This document shows, one piece after another, positions 50,770-60,237 of a DNA stretch of 64,000 nt. The notes under the pieces are model-generated. The model was not told where the DNA came from. It saw only the letters and a program-made list of their open reading frames with translations, and did not search any database. Every line of letters begins with the position of its first letter. The stretch's first letter is position 1. Location: positions 1-64,000 of the forward strand of contig NZ_JBKFGH010000018.1 of NCBI RefSeq assembly GCF_051233475.1, read 5' to 3'. This DNA comes from Bacillus_BU sp051233475. Lineage in GTDB: Bacteria; Bacillota; Bacilli; Bacillales; Cytobacillaceae. The translations under genes and the position numbers were made by a program.

Positions 50770-51005
50770 TATTCCTCCTCCTGAACCGCAAAGCTTGCCA
50801 TTTGACCATCGTCCGTTAAAATCTGTGTAAGCTGCTCTTCAACTAATTTAAGCTTATCATGACAAAACTTTGAAAGCTCCATTCCTTCTTTATAGATCGA
50901 AATGGCTTCCTCAAGTGGAACATCTCCTTCTTCAAGTTTCTCAACAAGATACTCCAATTTTTCCATTGCATCTTCGAATGATTGAGATTGTTGTTTCGTC
51001 ATCAT
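50769..51005 (-). CDS. xseB: Exodeoxyribonuclease VII small subunit
   Basis: A 78-residue helical subunit. The core FEDAMEKLEYLVEKLEEGDVPLEEAISIYKEG is the family signature. It stabilises XseA to digest single-stranded DNA. Its start abuts the xseA stop and its stop overlaps ispA, so translation is coupled on both sides. Confidence 0.95.
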   Translation of the reverse strand: MMTKQQSQSFEDAMEKLEYLVEKLEEGDVPLEEAISIYKEGMELSKFCHDKLKLVEEQLTQILTDDGQMASFAVQEEE

Positions 51006-52349
51006 TTACTCTCCTTTAATATCGGTTACTCTACATTGAATGCTACCATCTGTAAGTCTTATCGTTAAATCTTCTTCCCTCTTTACCTGAGAGATTTTAC
51101 TGATCAATTTTTGTTCCTCAGAAAAAACAAGGCTGTAGCCCCGTTCCATAACTTTTAATGGACTTAACGCTTCAAGTTTGGCTATTTGATGAGCAAAGTC
51201 CGTTTGTTTATTGGCTAAAATAATTTGCATTGAACGAGTTAATGCTTTCGTTAAGCGCTGCTGGTTCACACTCGCTTCAAGAATTTTTTTATCAGGTGCA
51301 TTTCGTTTTAACCGATTATGCAGATTTTGGTGTTCGATTGTCTTTGACTCCAGCACTTTTTTAGAATTTCGAACAAGCTGTTCCGTTTTCTTATCGAGTT
51401 GCTCAAGCTTTTGTTCATAGAGCTTTTGTGGATAGCGGAATGCATAAGATTTCGATAACCTGTTTAGCCGAACCGTTTGTGAGTTGATTTTTTCCTTCAT
51501 GGCGCGAAGCATTCGAGTTTTCCGAATAAGAATTCGTTCAATCAAGTCATCAATATGGGGCACGGCAAGTTCAGCTGCAGCAGTGGGAGTTGGCGCTCTT
51601 AAATCTGCAACAAAATCAGCAATCGTAAAATCAGTTTCATGACCTACAGCTGAAATAATCGGAATTTCCGATGCAAAGATTGCACGAACAACGATCTCTT
51701 CGTTAAAGGCCCACAGTTCCTCAATGGAGCCACCTCCTCGTCCAACAATCAATACATCAATATTTCCAATCGTATTTGCAGTTGAAATAGCCTTTGCAAT
51801 CGATGGCGCAGCTTGATCCCCCTGAACAAGTGCTGGAAGTAATAAGATGTTCGCAATCGGATAACGCCTTTTGATTGTGGAAACGATATCACGAATCGCC
51901 GCTCCTGTTGGGGATGTGATGACCCCGACTGTTTTTGGGTATTTAGGAAGAGTTTTCTTGTATTGTTTAGAAAATAGACCTTCTTTAGTTAATTTTTCTT
52001 TTAACTGTTCATAAGCAAGAAACAATTCCCCAATTCCATCTGGTTTCATTTCTTTAATATAGATTTGATATTGGCCACTACTCTCATAAACCGTGAGGTC
52101 ACCGCGTATTAGTACCTGCATCCCATTTTCAGGCTGAAATTTCATGGAGCGATTCTCTCTTGCAAACATAACCGCTAAAACTCTTGCTTTATCATCCTTA
52201 AGCGTAAAATACATATGACCGCTTGAATGTTGTTTAAAGTTGGAGATTTCCCCCTTTACATAACAATCTTGCAAATGGGGGTCCGCATCAAATTTTCTTT
52301 TTATGTATCTTGTTAATGCAATCACCGTTAAATAACGTTGTTCATTCAT
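51006..52349 (-). CDS. xseA: Exodeoxyribonuclease VII large subunit
   Basis: A 447-residue subunit with an N-terminal OB fold (about 5-105: VKGEISNFKQHSSGHMYF) and the catalytic domain with GVITSPTGAAIRDI, VGRGGGSIEELWAFN and SAVGHETD. A long coiled coil follows (about 290-390). ATG at 52349 follows AAGGAG; an extra 12 codons upstream lack support. Works with XseB in mismatch and recombination repair. Confidence 0.95.
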   Translation of the reverse strand: MNEQRYLTVIALTRYIKRKFDADPHLQDCYVKGEISNFKQHSSGHMYFTLKDDKARVLAVMFARENRSMKFQPENGMQVLIRGDLTVYESSGQYQIYIKEMKPDGIGELFLAYEQLKEKLTKEGLFSKQYKKTLPKYPKTVGVITSPTGAAIRDIVSTIKRRYPIANILLLPALVQGDQAAPSIAKAISTANTIGNIDVLIVGRGGGSIEELWAFNEEIVVRAIFASEIPIISAVGHETDFTIADFVADLRAPTPTAAAELAVPHIDDLIERILIRKTRMLRAMKEKINSQTVRLNRLSKSYAFRYPQKLYEQKLEQLDKKTEQLVRNSKKVLESKTIEHQNLHNRLKRNAPDKKILEASVNQQRLTKALTRSMQIILANKQTDFAHQIAKLEALSPLKVMERGYSLVFSEEQKLISKISQVKREEDLTIRLTDGSIQCRVTDIKGE

Positions 52350-52488
52350 TTTGAACTCCTTTTTTAAGGGAACTGTAAAAAACAAAAACCTATCCCATTT
52401 ATTATAAATTTAGAAATCCAATCCGTCACCTGAATAGGGCGAATTAATCTACTTTCCAATTTATAAGGATGGAACAGGCTTTTTATCT

Positions 52489-53367
52489 TTAGCGAATTTG
52501 ACCAGTGCTTTGCAGCTTTTGAAGAACTTTTTTCGCTGACTTTAATGTATTAAACATCAGCATCGTAATCGTCATTGGTCCTACTCCTCCAGGAACTGGA
52601 GTAATGTAACCCGCTTTCTCTTTAACATTCTCGAAATCAACATCTCCACAAAGCTTTCCTTCGCTATTGCGATTAATTCCGACGTCAATTACTACGGCAC
52701 CCGGCTTGACGAAATCTTCTGTAATAAAATATGGCTTACCTACTGCGGCAACTAGGATGTCCGCTTGCTTCGTAATCGATTTAATATCTACCGTTCTTGA
52801 ATGACAATAGGTTACGGTAGCATTTTCATTTAGGAACAACTGTCCTTGTGGTTTTCCAACAATATTGCTTCTGCCCACAACAACAACATGCTTTCCTTCA
52901 ATTTCAATGCCCGTTTCTTTAAGCATGATCATTACACCGTATGGCGTACAAGGTAAAAATGCATCCTGCCCTGTCATCATTCGACCCACGTTAATCGGAT
53001 GGAATCCATCGACATCCTTGTCAGGATAAATCGCTTCGATAATACTTGTTTCGTTTATATGGTCTGGCACTGGCAGCTGAACAAGGATACCGTGAATCTT
53101 ATCATCATGATTTAATTCATCAATTTTATTTAACAATTCCTGCTCTGTAATCGTTTCAGGAAGCTCGATTAATAAGGAATGCATTCCAAGTTCTTTGCAA
53201 GTCTTTTCTTTACTGGTGACATACGATCTTGACGCAGGATTATTTCCAACTAAAATTACAGCAAGTCCGGGAGTCACGCCGGCTTGTTTTAATGCTTCAA
53301 CTTCTTTAGCAATCTCATTCTTTTTTTTCAAGGCAATTTCTTTTCCACTAATGAGTTTTGCGCTCAT
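52489..53367 (-). CDS. folD: Methylenetetrahydrofolate dehydrogenase/cyclohydrolase FolD
   Basis: A 292-residue bifunctional enzyme of one-carbon metabolism. The substrate region has YVTSKEKTCKELG with the catalytic Lys and LVQLPVPDHIN; the NADP domain has VVVGRSNIVGKP and the end signature TPVPGGVGPMT. ATG follows AAGGGGG. It lies between nusB and xseA, the common Bacillus order. Confidence 0.96.
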   Translation of the reverse strand: MSAKLISGKEIALKKKNEIAKEVEALKQAGVTPGLAVILVGNNPASRSYVTSKEKTCKELGMHSLLIELPETITEQELLNKIDELNHDDKIHGILVQLPVPDHINETSIIEAIYPDKDVDGFHPINVGRMMTGQDAFLPCTPYGVMIMLKETGIEIEGKHVVVVGRSNIVGKPQGQLFLNENATVTYCHSRTVDIKSITKQADILVAAVGKPYFITEDFVKPGAVVIDVGINRNSEGKLCGDVDFENVKEKAGYITPVPGGVGPMTITMLMFNTLKSAKKVLQKLQSTGQIR

Positions 53368-53402
53368 TCCAATTCCCCCTTTGTTCAGCCATGATAGCCT
53401 TA

Positions 53403-53795
53403 CTATAACGTTTGTTCTTTAACCTTTGATAATACACCATTGATAAAACGACTAGATTGATCATCTCCGTACAATTTAGCAATTTCAATTGCTTCATCAA
53501 GGACAACATTGGCTGGTACACTATCTTTACAATACAACAATTCAAAGATGGACATTCTTAACAGGTTGCGGTCAACCGGTGCTAATCGCTCGATTGTCCA
53601 CTTTTCCAAGTGTTTTTTAATCAATTCGTCAATTTCTTGTTTATGTAAGACAACGCCAGTTACTAAACTCGTTAAGTAATCGTCATGTGGAAGGTCTTCT
53701 AAAACATGTTCAATTGCATCATTTGGTTCGGATTGACTTATGTCAATCTGAAATAATGCCTGCAAAGCCTTTTCTCTCGCTGTTCTTCTTTTCAT
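53403..53795 (-). CDS. nusB: Transcription antitermination factor NusB
   Basis: A 130-residue all-helical protein with RRTAREKALQALFQIDIS at the start and PANVVLDEAIEIAKLYGDDQSSRFINGVL near the end. It binds boxA RNA with NusE and aids rRNA transcription. ATG follows AAAGGAG. The yqhY terminator lies just upstream, so it starts a new unit with folD 35 bp behind. Confidence 0.95.
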   Translation of the reverse strand: MKRRTAREKALQALFQIDISQSEPNDAIEHVLEDLPHDDYLTSLVTGVVLHKQEIDELIKKHLEKWTIERLAPVDRNLLRMSIFELLYCKDSVPANVVLDEAIEIAKLYGDDQSSRFINGVLSKVKEQTL

Positions 53796-53871
53796 AAAAA
53801 AATACTCCTTTACGGCTTAATTATCCATTTTCCTATTAAGATAATAGCACAATGAAAGGAAAAAGAGAAAA

Positions 53872-53903
53872 AAACCAAAGACACTTTATTGTGCCTTTGG
53901 TTT
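53872..53903 (-). terminator. Terminator of accB-accC-yqhY
   Basis: A 13-bp stem with one mismatch (53872-53884 with 53891-53903) and a T run on the minus strand, 5 bp past the yqhY stop. Confidence 0.9.
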
Positions 53904-53908
53904 CTTTA

Positions 53909-54313
53909 TTAAATCTCTTGTTCGAAATCGTTTTCATGCTTTTGGTTTTCAAATTGAATTCCGACAATATGAATGTTGACTTCTACTGGTTCAAGAGCCG
54001 TCATATTAAGAAGTGCTTGGCGAATATTGTCTTGGATTTTTTGGGCAACAGTCGGAATCGAAATGCCAAATTTAAGAATGCAATAAACATCTACTTTGAT
54101 GCCTTCATCCGAAAGTTCGACCTTTACTCCTTTGCCATGATTTTTCTTACCTAATCGTTCCACTACGCCGGTGGCAAAATTGCCGCGCATTTGTGATACG
54201 CCTTCCACTTCGCTTGCAGCGATCCCAGCAATTACTTCAATCACTTCAGGAGCAATTTCAACCTTCCCATGCCCATTGTTTTCTTGATTCATCTCCAAGA
54301 TATTTTCACTCAT
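53909..54313 (-). CDS. yqhY: Asp23/Gls24-family protein YqhY
   Basis: A 134-residue DUF322 protein with the family core GKVEIAPEVIEVIAGIAASEVEGV and a beta-rich middle ending in VNIHIVGIQF. In Bacillus, yqhY is tied to acetyl-CoA carboxylase, both by operon and genetically. ATG at 54313 is used; a TTG one codon before it has equally good spacing from GGAGG. It lies 18 bp after accC. Confidence 0.92.
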   Translation of the reverse strand: MSENILEMNQENNGHGKVEIAPEVIEVIAGIAASEVEGVSQMRGNFATGVVERLGKKNHGKGVKVELSDEGIKVDVYCILKFGISIPTVAQKIQDNIRQALLNMTALEPVEVNIHIVGIQFENQKHENDFEQEI

Positions 54314-54331
54314 CAATAAAGCACCTCCAAA

Positions 54332-55687
54332 TTAATCTTCCTTCATCACATCATGCAATTCTAAAAACTTTGTATTGAATTGCCCTTCCACAAATGTTTC
54401 GTTGTTAAGAAGCTTTAAATGGAACGGAATCGTGGTGTGAATCCCTTCAATAACGAATTCACTTAATGCACGCTTCATTTTTGCAATCGCTTCTTCACGA
54501 GTATTTCCGTGTACGATGACTTTCGCAATCATGGAATCATAAAATGGCGGAATTGAATATCCAGGATAAGCCGCTGAATCCATTCGTACTCCGTAGCCGC
54601 CTGGTGCTAAATACATATTGATTTTACCAGGTGATGGCATAAAGTTTTTCGCAGGGTTCTCTGCGTTGATTCGGCACTCAATTGACCAGCCATTAAAGGT
54701 AATATCTTCTTGCTCGTATTGGAGAGGCTCTCCATTGGCAACTTTGATTTGTTCTTTAATAAGGTCAATTCCAGTTACCATTTCAGTAACAGGATGCTCA
54801 ACTTGAATCCGAGTATTCATTTCCATGAAATAGAATTTACGATTGCGATAATCATATATAAATTCTATCGTGCCTGCACCAGTATAATCAACTGCTTTCG
54901 CAGCTTTTACTGCTGCTTCACCCATTTCTTTACGAAGTTCACCATCAAGAGCTGGTGATGGAGACTCCTCAAGAAGCTTTTGTAATCTTCTTTGGATTGT
55001 ACAATCGCGCTCTCCAAGGTGAAGAACTTTACCGTGTTGATCTCCAAGTACTTGAATTTCAACGTGACGGAAATCTTCAATATACTTTTCAATATATACA
55101 CCTGGATTACCGAAAGCTGCAGCAGCTTCTTGTTGGGTCATATTAATACCCTTCACTAATTCCTCTTTATCGCGAGCGACACGGATACCTTTACCGCCTC
55201 CGCCAGCTGTTGCTTTAATGATTACCGGATATCCCATTTCATTAGCTAATTCAAGCGCTTCCTCGACATCTTTAATAATGCCTTTTGAACCAGGAACGAT
55301 TGGGACTCCAGCTTGCTCCATCGTTTGACGCGCAACGTCTTTTGTTCCCATTTTATTGATTGCTTCCGGAGAAGGACCAACCCAAATGATGTTTACGTCA
55401 CGGCATAACTCAGCAAAGTTTGCATTCTCGGCTAAGAAACCATAACCAGGGTGGATGGCGTCACAACCAGCTTTCTTTGCTACACTAATAATATTGGTAA
55501 CATTCAAATAACTATCCTTTGAAGCGGTAGGCCCGATGCAATATGCTTCATCAGCAATTTGCACGTGAAGGGCATCTTTATCCGCTTCAGAATAAACTGC
55601 TACTGATTCAATTCCAAGCTCACGACAAGCTCGAATGACACGCACAGCAATTTCCCCACGGTTTGCGATTAATAATTTTTTTATCAT
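54332..55687 (-). CDS. accC: Biotin carboxylase AccC
   Basis: A 451-residue ATP-grasp enzyme that carboxylates biotin on AccB in fatty acid synthesis. The biotin-carboxylase start KLLIANRGEIAVRVIRACREL, the glycine loop KATAGGGGKGIRV near 159, and the metal-binding FMEMNTRIQVEHPVTE near 285 are intact. It follows accB by 14 bp. It could also serve the propionyl-CoA-type carboxyltransferase at 20743, but no evidence shows that. Confidence 0.96.
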   Translation of the reverse strand: MIKKLLIANRGEIAVRVIRACRELGIESVAVYSEADKDALHVQIADEAYCIGPTASKDSYLNVTNIISVAKKAGCDAIHPGYGFLAENANFAELCRDVNIIWVGPSPEAINKMGTKDVARQTMEQAGVPIVPGSKGIIKDVEEALELANEMGYPVIIKATAGGGGKGIRVARDKEELVKGINMTQQEAAAAFGNPGVYIEKYIEDFRHVEIQVLGDQHGKVLHLGERDCTIQRRLQKLLEESPSPALDGELRKEMGEAAVKAAKAVDYTGAGTIEFIYDYRNRKFYFMEMNTRIQVEHPVTEMVTGIDLIKEQIKVANGEPLQYEQEDITFNGWSIECRINAENPAKNFMPSPGKINMYLAPGGYGVRMDSAAYPGYSIPPFYDSMIAKVIVHGNTREEAIAKMKRALSEFVIEGIHTTIPFHLKLLNNETFVEGQFNTKFLELHDVMKED

Positions 55688-55701
55688 GTTAGTACCTCTC
55701 C

Positions 55702-56220
55702 TTATTCAGGCTTAACCAAGAATAAAGGTTGGCCATATTCAACAAGTTGTCCGTCTTTTACTAATATTTCAACGATTTCTCCGTTCACTTCTGCTTCGAT
55801 TTCGTTGAATAGTTTCATAGCTTCAACGATACAAACGATAGAGTCTTTAGAAACCTTTTGTCCAACTTTTACATACACATCTGCATCTGGTGATGGAGCT
55901 TGGTAGAATGTTCCAACCATTGGTGAAGTAATCTTATGTAGATTTTCTACATCAGCAGTTACCACTGGAGCTTTTACTTCTTCTTGAACAGCAGCAGTTT
56001 CAACAGGCTTTGGTTGTACAGGCGCTACTGCAGCAACAGGAGCAGCTGGTGCAGCTACCGGTGCAACCGCAGCTACTGGTGCAACTTGTTCTGCAACAAC
56101 GATTTTCTCAGCATTCTTTTTCATTTTGATTTTGTAGTCATCATGCTCGTAAACAAACTCATTGATGCTTGACTGGTCTACCAACTTGATTAACTCGCGA
56201 ATTTCTTGTACTTTCAACAT
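55702..56220 (-). CDS. accB: Biotin carboxyl carrier protein AccB
   Basis: A 172-residue carrier with an N-terminal helix segment (KVQEIRELIKLVDQSSINEF), a long Ala/Pro/Val linker at about 42-85, and the biotinyl domain with thumb (MVGTFYQAPSPDA) and EAMKL, whose Lys136 is biotinylated. The alanine-proline linker is flexible. ATG follows AAGGAG. First gene of the accB-accC-yqhY operon. Confidence 0.96.
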   Translation of the reverse strand: MLKVQEIRELIKLVDQSSINEFVYEHDDYKIKMKKNAEKIVVAEQVAPVAAVAPVAAPAAPVAAVAPVQPKPVETAAVQEEVKAPVVTADVENLHKITSPMVGTFYQAPSPDADVYVKVGQKVSKDSIVCIVEAMKLFNEIEAEVNGEIVEILVKDGQLVEYGQPLFLVKPE

Positions 56221-56547
56221 TTTTTGACACTCCTTGTCCCACTAATTATATTATTTTTATTATGACTAGCTACTAACATCATACGATAATACCACATGAA
56301 AGTTCAATATTGGAATACCTTCTGAATTTTCGTCGCTAATCAAATTACAATAATATAATAAACTTTTCTGAAAAGAAAGTGAATTTATTTTATTTCAAAT
56401 TTATAAAAATCTTTTATTTTTTTCTCAAAACCCCATAAGAAAGGGAAAGCCGACTCTGGCTTTCCCTCTCTCAAATAGTATTAACCACTATATTTTCCTT
56501 ATTCAAGCTAATAAAAATGTTATATATGTGTTAAAAAATTTTTTAAT
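56221..56547 (-). other. Gap between accB and spoIIIAH
   Basis: A 327-bp A+T-rich gap with no gene. It holds the spoIIIA terminator and, in the remainder, presumably the accB promoter, which I cannot place with confidence. No FapR-like site was recognised. Confidence 0.5.
56443..56466 (-). terminator. Terminator of the spoIIIA operon
   Basis: A perfect 9-bp stem (56443-56451 with 56458-56466), loop of 6, then TTTCTT on the minus strand. Confidence 0.82.
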
Positions 56548-57102
56548 CTACTTAGTTGGCTGAAATTTTACGGCAACATTCTCCAATTCCCCGATTTCTG
56601 TCCGAACTAGTTGAATGATGTCATTTGCTGCCGAAGGGGAATGATCCTTCGATTTTACAGTAATCCTTACCTTCTCACCATCGGCCCGAACAAGTGCATC
56701 TTCATATCCCATTGTTTTAATTAACGTTTCTAATACATTTTCCTTCGTTGCCAAATCGTCGAGCTGTTTCATTTGATCATAGGCTTCACTTCGCTTTTCA
56801 GCTGGAAGATCGGTTGAGGCAATGATCTCATTTAATTGTTCCTTCATCGCATTTCGCTGGTCTTCTAATTCCAGACGTAGCGCTTCAAATACTTCGTCAC
56901 TTGCCACTCCCGATACAACAGTTTTGCCATCATCAGATTTCGCCGTTGTGCCTGTTGCCTTTTTATCGATTCCTTTTGATTGCTCCTCAACATTTGCCAT
57001 ATTCGTTACTTTTTGTTCGGGTGAAGTGATATAGTAAACCGATAACACTACTACTAAACTCAACATGGTTAGAAGCCAAACCGTTTGCTTTTTCAATAAC
57101 AT
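56548..57102 (-). CDS. spoIIIAH: Stage III sporulation protein AH
   Basis: A 184-residue mother-cell membrane protein with one N-terminal TM helix (about 6-25) and an exported domain of YscJ/FliF type (VLETLIKTMGYEDALVRADG, then VRITVKSKDHS). It binds forespore SpoIIQ to build the feeding channel. It is shorter than the B. subtilis protein, mostly in the linker. Last gene of the operon. Confidence 0.95.
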   Translation of the reverse strand: MLLKKQTVWLLTMLSLVVVLSVYYITSPEQKVTNMANVEEQSKGIDKKATGTTAKSDDGKTVVSGVASDEVFEALRLELEDQRNAMKEQLNEIIASTDLPAEKRSEAYDQMKQLDDLATKENVLETLIKTMGYEDALVRADGEKVRITVKSKDHSPSAANDIIQLVRTEIGELENVAVKFQPTK

Positions 57103-57116
57103 CTTAACAATCCCCC

Positions 57117-57773
57117 TTAACCTTTTTTAGGCATGACAGCAACCCGATGACTTGGAACATCTAAAGCTCGAGTTACTGCTTCTATAATCCATTTTTTCAC
57201 TTGAATATTATCAGCGCCTTTTGCTACTACCAGTACACCGCGTATTTCAGGTTTCTTCGTTTCAACAACAATTGGAACCTCTTTTTCTCCATCACGGATA
57301 ATAACGAGTTGATTTTCGGTTTGTGAATCCTCAACCTTTCTTTTCCCGCCTTCGCGGTCGGTTTCATCAGTAGTCTGTGTTTGTGATTTGGAGTTTTTCT
57401 CTAAAACCTGTTTCTCAGTCGCATCCACATTCACCACTACCGTCACATCACCAACACCTTGAATCCCTTCCAATGCTTCCTTCAGCTGATTTTCATAAGC
57501 TTGTTCATATTGTGTGATAATATCATTTTGTTTCGAATTCTTTTGCCCAAAAGCCGGAACCTCTTCATCTCCTTGATTTCCGTTATTCTCGTTGAAAACG
57601 GGGAGTTCTTTATTAGATGGGCTATCATTGACTAAAACATTACTAACAATCATAATGGCCGCACCGAATAATAACACAAGTAATAAATATTGATATTTCC
57701 CCGGTTTTTTCCCTGAAGAATCATTTGAGAGCAGTTTTTTTAACCTAGATATCGGCCCTTTATCATTATCCAT
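57117..57773 (-). CDS. spoIIIAG: Stage III sporulation protein AG
   Basis: A 218-residue protein with one TM helix (about 28-46, YLLLVLLFGAAIMIVSNVLV) and an exported ring-building domain (ALEGIQGVGDVTVVVNVDAT, then EIRGVLVVAKGADN). In B. subtilis it forms a large ring in the channel. Its ATG lies inside the end of spoIIIAF, an 8-bp overlap. Confidence 0.95.
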   Translation of the reverse strand: MDNDKGPISRLKKLLSNDSSGKKPGKYQYLLLVLLFGAAIMIVSNVLVNDSPSNKELPVFNENNGNQGDEEVPAFGQKNSKQNDIITQYEQAYENQLKEALEGIQGVGDVTVVVNVDATEKQVLEKNSKSQTQTTDETDREGGKRKVEDSQTENQLVIIRDGEKEVPIVVETKKPEIRGVLVVAKGADNIQVKKWIIEAVTRALDVPSHRVAVMPKKG

Positions 57774-58395
57774 TCTGATCTGTTTTCCCCCCTTCTACCA
57801 TTTCTACCTCAATGGTGTGTTCTGCTATATCCCATGTTTGAGAAAGAAGTGAAGCAATTTTTGCATTTTCATCAACCGGCTCGGTTGGAAGAGGTTTTGT
57901 CGTACTAACTTCAACTGGTTCAACAACTTCTACTGCTTCGGGTGATAACTTAGACTGCTCGACTTTTACAATGACCTTTTCCAAGTTCTCCGGGAAAGCT
58001 CGCTGTTGTTCGTCGTTTAAAAGAAAATCTATTTTGCTAATCTTTAATCCGTATTGATCCATCAACTCCTCTTTAGCATCCTTCTCTAATTGGACAGCCA
58101 TTGTTTCTAAAATATATGCTTGCTGCGAGGTTTCTATTTCTTTTTTCTTAATTTCTATTAAATTTTCTATGTTTTCTTCATTTTTGGTGTCCCAATTTGG
58201 AATCGACGCCATAACCTGTTCAAAATCGCTGGAAATAAGTTTAAAAATGGGAGTTAAAATGATGGCGATTAACAATAGACCCGTCACCATTTTTGTATAC
58301 TTTTGCATATTGGAATTAGGTAACAGCATATCAAAGACCGTTGCCAACAGGACAAAAAGGATGATATTGGTAATCCACTCTTTAAGGTAATCCAT
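57766..58395 (-). CDS. spoIIIAF: Stage III sporulation protein AF
   Basis: A 209-residue protein with two TM helices (about 8-27 and 36-55) and a soluble tail from about 60 that has the ring-building-motif character seen in other SpoIIIA proteins. ATG at 58395 is used because AGGTGG lies six bases before it; an ATG two codons up would overlap that site. Confidence 0.93.
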   Translation of the reverse strand: MDYLKEWITNIILFVLLATVFDMLLPNSNMQKYTKMVTGLLLIAIILTPIFKLISSDFEQVMASIPNWDTKNEENIENLIEIKKKEIETSQQAYILETMAVQLEKDAKEELMDQYGLKISKIDFLLNDEQQRAFPENLEKVIVKVEQSKLSPEAVEVVEPVEVSTTKPLPTEPVDENAKIASLLSQTWDIAEHTIEVEMVEGGKTDQNG

Positions 58396-58405
58396 GGACA
58401 TCCAC

Positions 58406-59593
58406 CTACCTGACCATCATTGTCAAATTTCCAGCGGCGATAATCACGGTTATGCTTAAAAAAAACATAAGCGAAACAATCGCAAGTGCAGCAAATACAT
58501 AGATGACATTTTTACTGATGATATCTAAACAAGAGATAATCGGCCCTCCCCCTAGTGGTTGGAGGATTGCCGCTGCAAATTTATAAATAAACGCAATGAT
58601 TAATATTTTGATAGCCGGGAAGGCTGCAATCAGCAGGAGAATCGCCACCCCAGCAATTCCAACTGTATTCTTAAGGACAACCGAGGCACTTATCACCGTA
58701 TCAGTTGCATCGGTAAACATTCTTCCAATTACCGGGACGAAATTACCAGTTAAAAATTTAGCAGTCCTGATCGTAATTCCATCTGTTACAGCTGTTGAAG
58801 CCCCTTGAACAGAAATAACCCCCAAAAAAACCGTTAAAAATAGACCTAGCAGTCCTATGCTCCAGTTCCGCAGCAGTTTCGCCAACTGGGTTACTTTGTA
58901 ATGCTCTGACAAAATGCTGACAATACTCAACAATGTTGATAAAAATAACATTGGCAGGATTACATTTTTAATTAATACTCCGCTAATATTCATTAAAAAT
59001 AAAATAACCGGATGAAAAAAGGCTGCCGAGATTAAGCCACCGGAGGAGGCAATTAAGGCAAGGAGTAACGGAATTAACGCCAGGATAAAATCGACCATTG
59101 TTCCAATCGCTTCATTGGTGTATTTGATGGCAATATGGAAGCTATTTAACGCAATAATCATTAAAACCATAAACACGATTGCGTAAGCTACTTTACTAAC
59201 CGCACCTTTTTCAAACGCATTTTGCAAAGACTGAAGGAACATGCTAAAAACTGTTAACATGATTAAGGAACCCAACAATTTTCCATTTGTTATCAGCTCA
59301 TGAAAAACAAATTTGAAAAAACCGGCCGACCACTCTTTCAGGGAGAAATCTTTACTTCCCTTAATAAAGTCATACAAACTCCCCTTTTGGCTCTCTGGTA
59401 GAAACCCACCGTACTGATTGACGATATCTTCCCAATATTGTTTTAATTCGTCCATTTCCAGATTATTTAATTGTGAGTCAACTATTTTTTCGGTAGTTGT
59501 TGGTTCCTCGTTCTCAACAGCTTGTACATTTATCGTTAAAAAATTAAAAATCAGAAAGAAGATAATTGGAATAAGCAGCAGCCATTGCCTCAT
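58406..59593 (-). CDS. spoIIIAE: Stage III sporulation protein AE
   Basis: A 395-residue polytopic membrane protein. A cleavable signal covers about 1-26 (ends near NVQA). After a soluble stretch, about seven TM helices follow from about 95 to the end. Gly/Ser/Thr-rich segments such as ASSGGLISAAFF are typical. It resembles export-gate components and is required for the channel. Confidence 0.94.
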   Translation of the reverse strand: MRQWLLLIPIIFFLIFNFLTINVQAVENEEPTTTEKIVDSQLNNLEMDELKQYWEDIVNQYGGFLPESQKGSLYDFIKGSKDFSLKEWSAGFFKFVFHELITNGKLLGSLIMLTVFSMFLQSLQNAFEKGAVSKVAYAIVFMVLMIIALNSFHIAIKYTNEAIGTMVDFILALIPLLLALIASSGGLISAAFFHPVILFLMNISGVLIKNVILPMLFLSTLLSIVSILSEHYKVTQLAKLLRNWSIGLLGLFLTVFLGVISVQGASTAVTDGITIRTAKFLTGNFVPVIGRMFTDATDTVISASVVLKNTVGIAGVAILLLIAAFPAIKILIIAFIYKFAAAILQPLGGGPIISCLDIISKNVIYVFAALAIVSLMFFLSITVIIAAGNLTMMVR

Positions 59594-59627
59594 TGCTTCA
59601 CCTCGTTTAAAAAGGGATTTGCCTCAA

Positions 59628-60017
59628 CTAATTAGGAATAAGTTTAATGATGGTTTCAATCATAACGGTCAATATTGGGATTGCCATTGCCAGAATCAAA
59701 ATTTTACCAGCCAATTCAATTTTCGAGGCAACTGCTCCCTGTCCGGCATCTTTGGTAATTTGGGCGGCAAATTCTGCAATATAGGCAATTCCAATGATTT
59801 TCAGTATCGTTTCGACATAGACAAGGTTCACCTTTGCGTTAATCGCAATTTTTTCAATCATATTTACGACTTCATAGATCTTATCAACCAGGAATAAAAA
59901 GATTGCACAACCGACAAAGACAATGAGGAGAAACGCAAAATTTGGTTTTTGCTCCTTGATGATTAATGCTAAGAAGGTGGAGACTAATGCTATTCCTACT
60001 ATTTGGAGAATCTCAAT
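59628..60017 (-). CDS. spoIIIAD: Stage III sporulation protein AD (AUU start)
   Basis: A 129-residue membrane protein with three to four helices (EILQIVGIALVSTFLALII, FAFLLIVFVGCAIFLFLV, and two C-terminal ones), co-linear with B. subtilis SpoIIIAD. The frame upstream of residue 1 runs into spoIIIAC. No ATG, GTG or TTG lies between the ribosome site AAGGGGGGA and the conserved start. The only codon at the right place is ATT at 60017-60015, six to seven bases after the site. I call the start there. Confidence 0.88.
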   Translation of the reverse strand: MEILQIVGIALVSTFLALIIKEQKPNFAFLLIVFVGCAIFLFLVDKIYEVVNMIEKIAINAKVNLVYVETILKIIGIAYIAEFAAQITKDAGQGAVASKIELAGKILILAMAIPILTVMIETIIKLIPN

Positions 60018-60030
60018 CGCAGGTCCCCCC

Positions 60031-60237
60031 TTATCCTTGAAATAGAAAAACTGACTTGATTTTTTGAAACAAATCATCCACGATTGAAGCAACCATAAAC
60101 AGGATGTAGATAAAACCAAATAGTGTTACCCATTGGGCATATTCCTTTTTTCCAACCTGATCGAGAATGGTGTGCAAAAAGGCTACTACAATTCCTACGC
60201 CGGCAATTTTGAAAATTATATCTACCTCTAAACCCAT
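60031..60237 (-). CDS. spoIIIAC: Stage III sporulation protein AC
   Basis: A 68-residue protein with two TM helices (about 6-25 and 38-55), nearly identical in pattern to B. subtilis SpoIIIAC (IFKIAGVGIVVAFLHTILDQVGKKEYAQW). ATG at 60237 follows AGGAGGAGA. Its stop lies within the ribosome site of spoIIIAD. Confidence 0.95.
   Translation of the reverse strand: MGLEVDIIFKIAGVGIVVAFLHTILDQVGKKEYAQWVTLFGFIYILFMVASIVDDLFQKIKSVFLFQG

Noticed and set aside
56221..56547. FapR operator before accB
   Set aside because: I looked for the palindromic FapR motif and did not find it in the A+T-rich gap.
59628..60119. SpoIIIAD with a 34-residue N-terminal extension from a GTG or ATG in spoIIIAC
   Set aside because: The extension is the out-of-frame reading of spoIIIAC, has no ribosome site, and the homologous protein begins at the AUU position.
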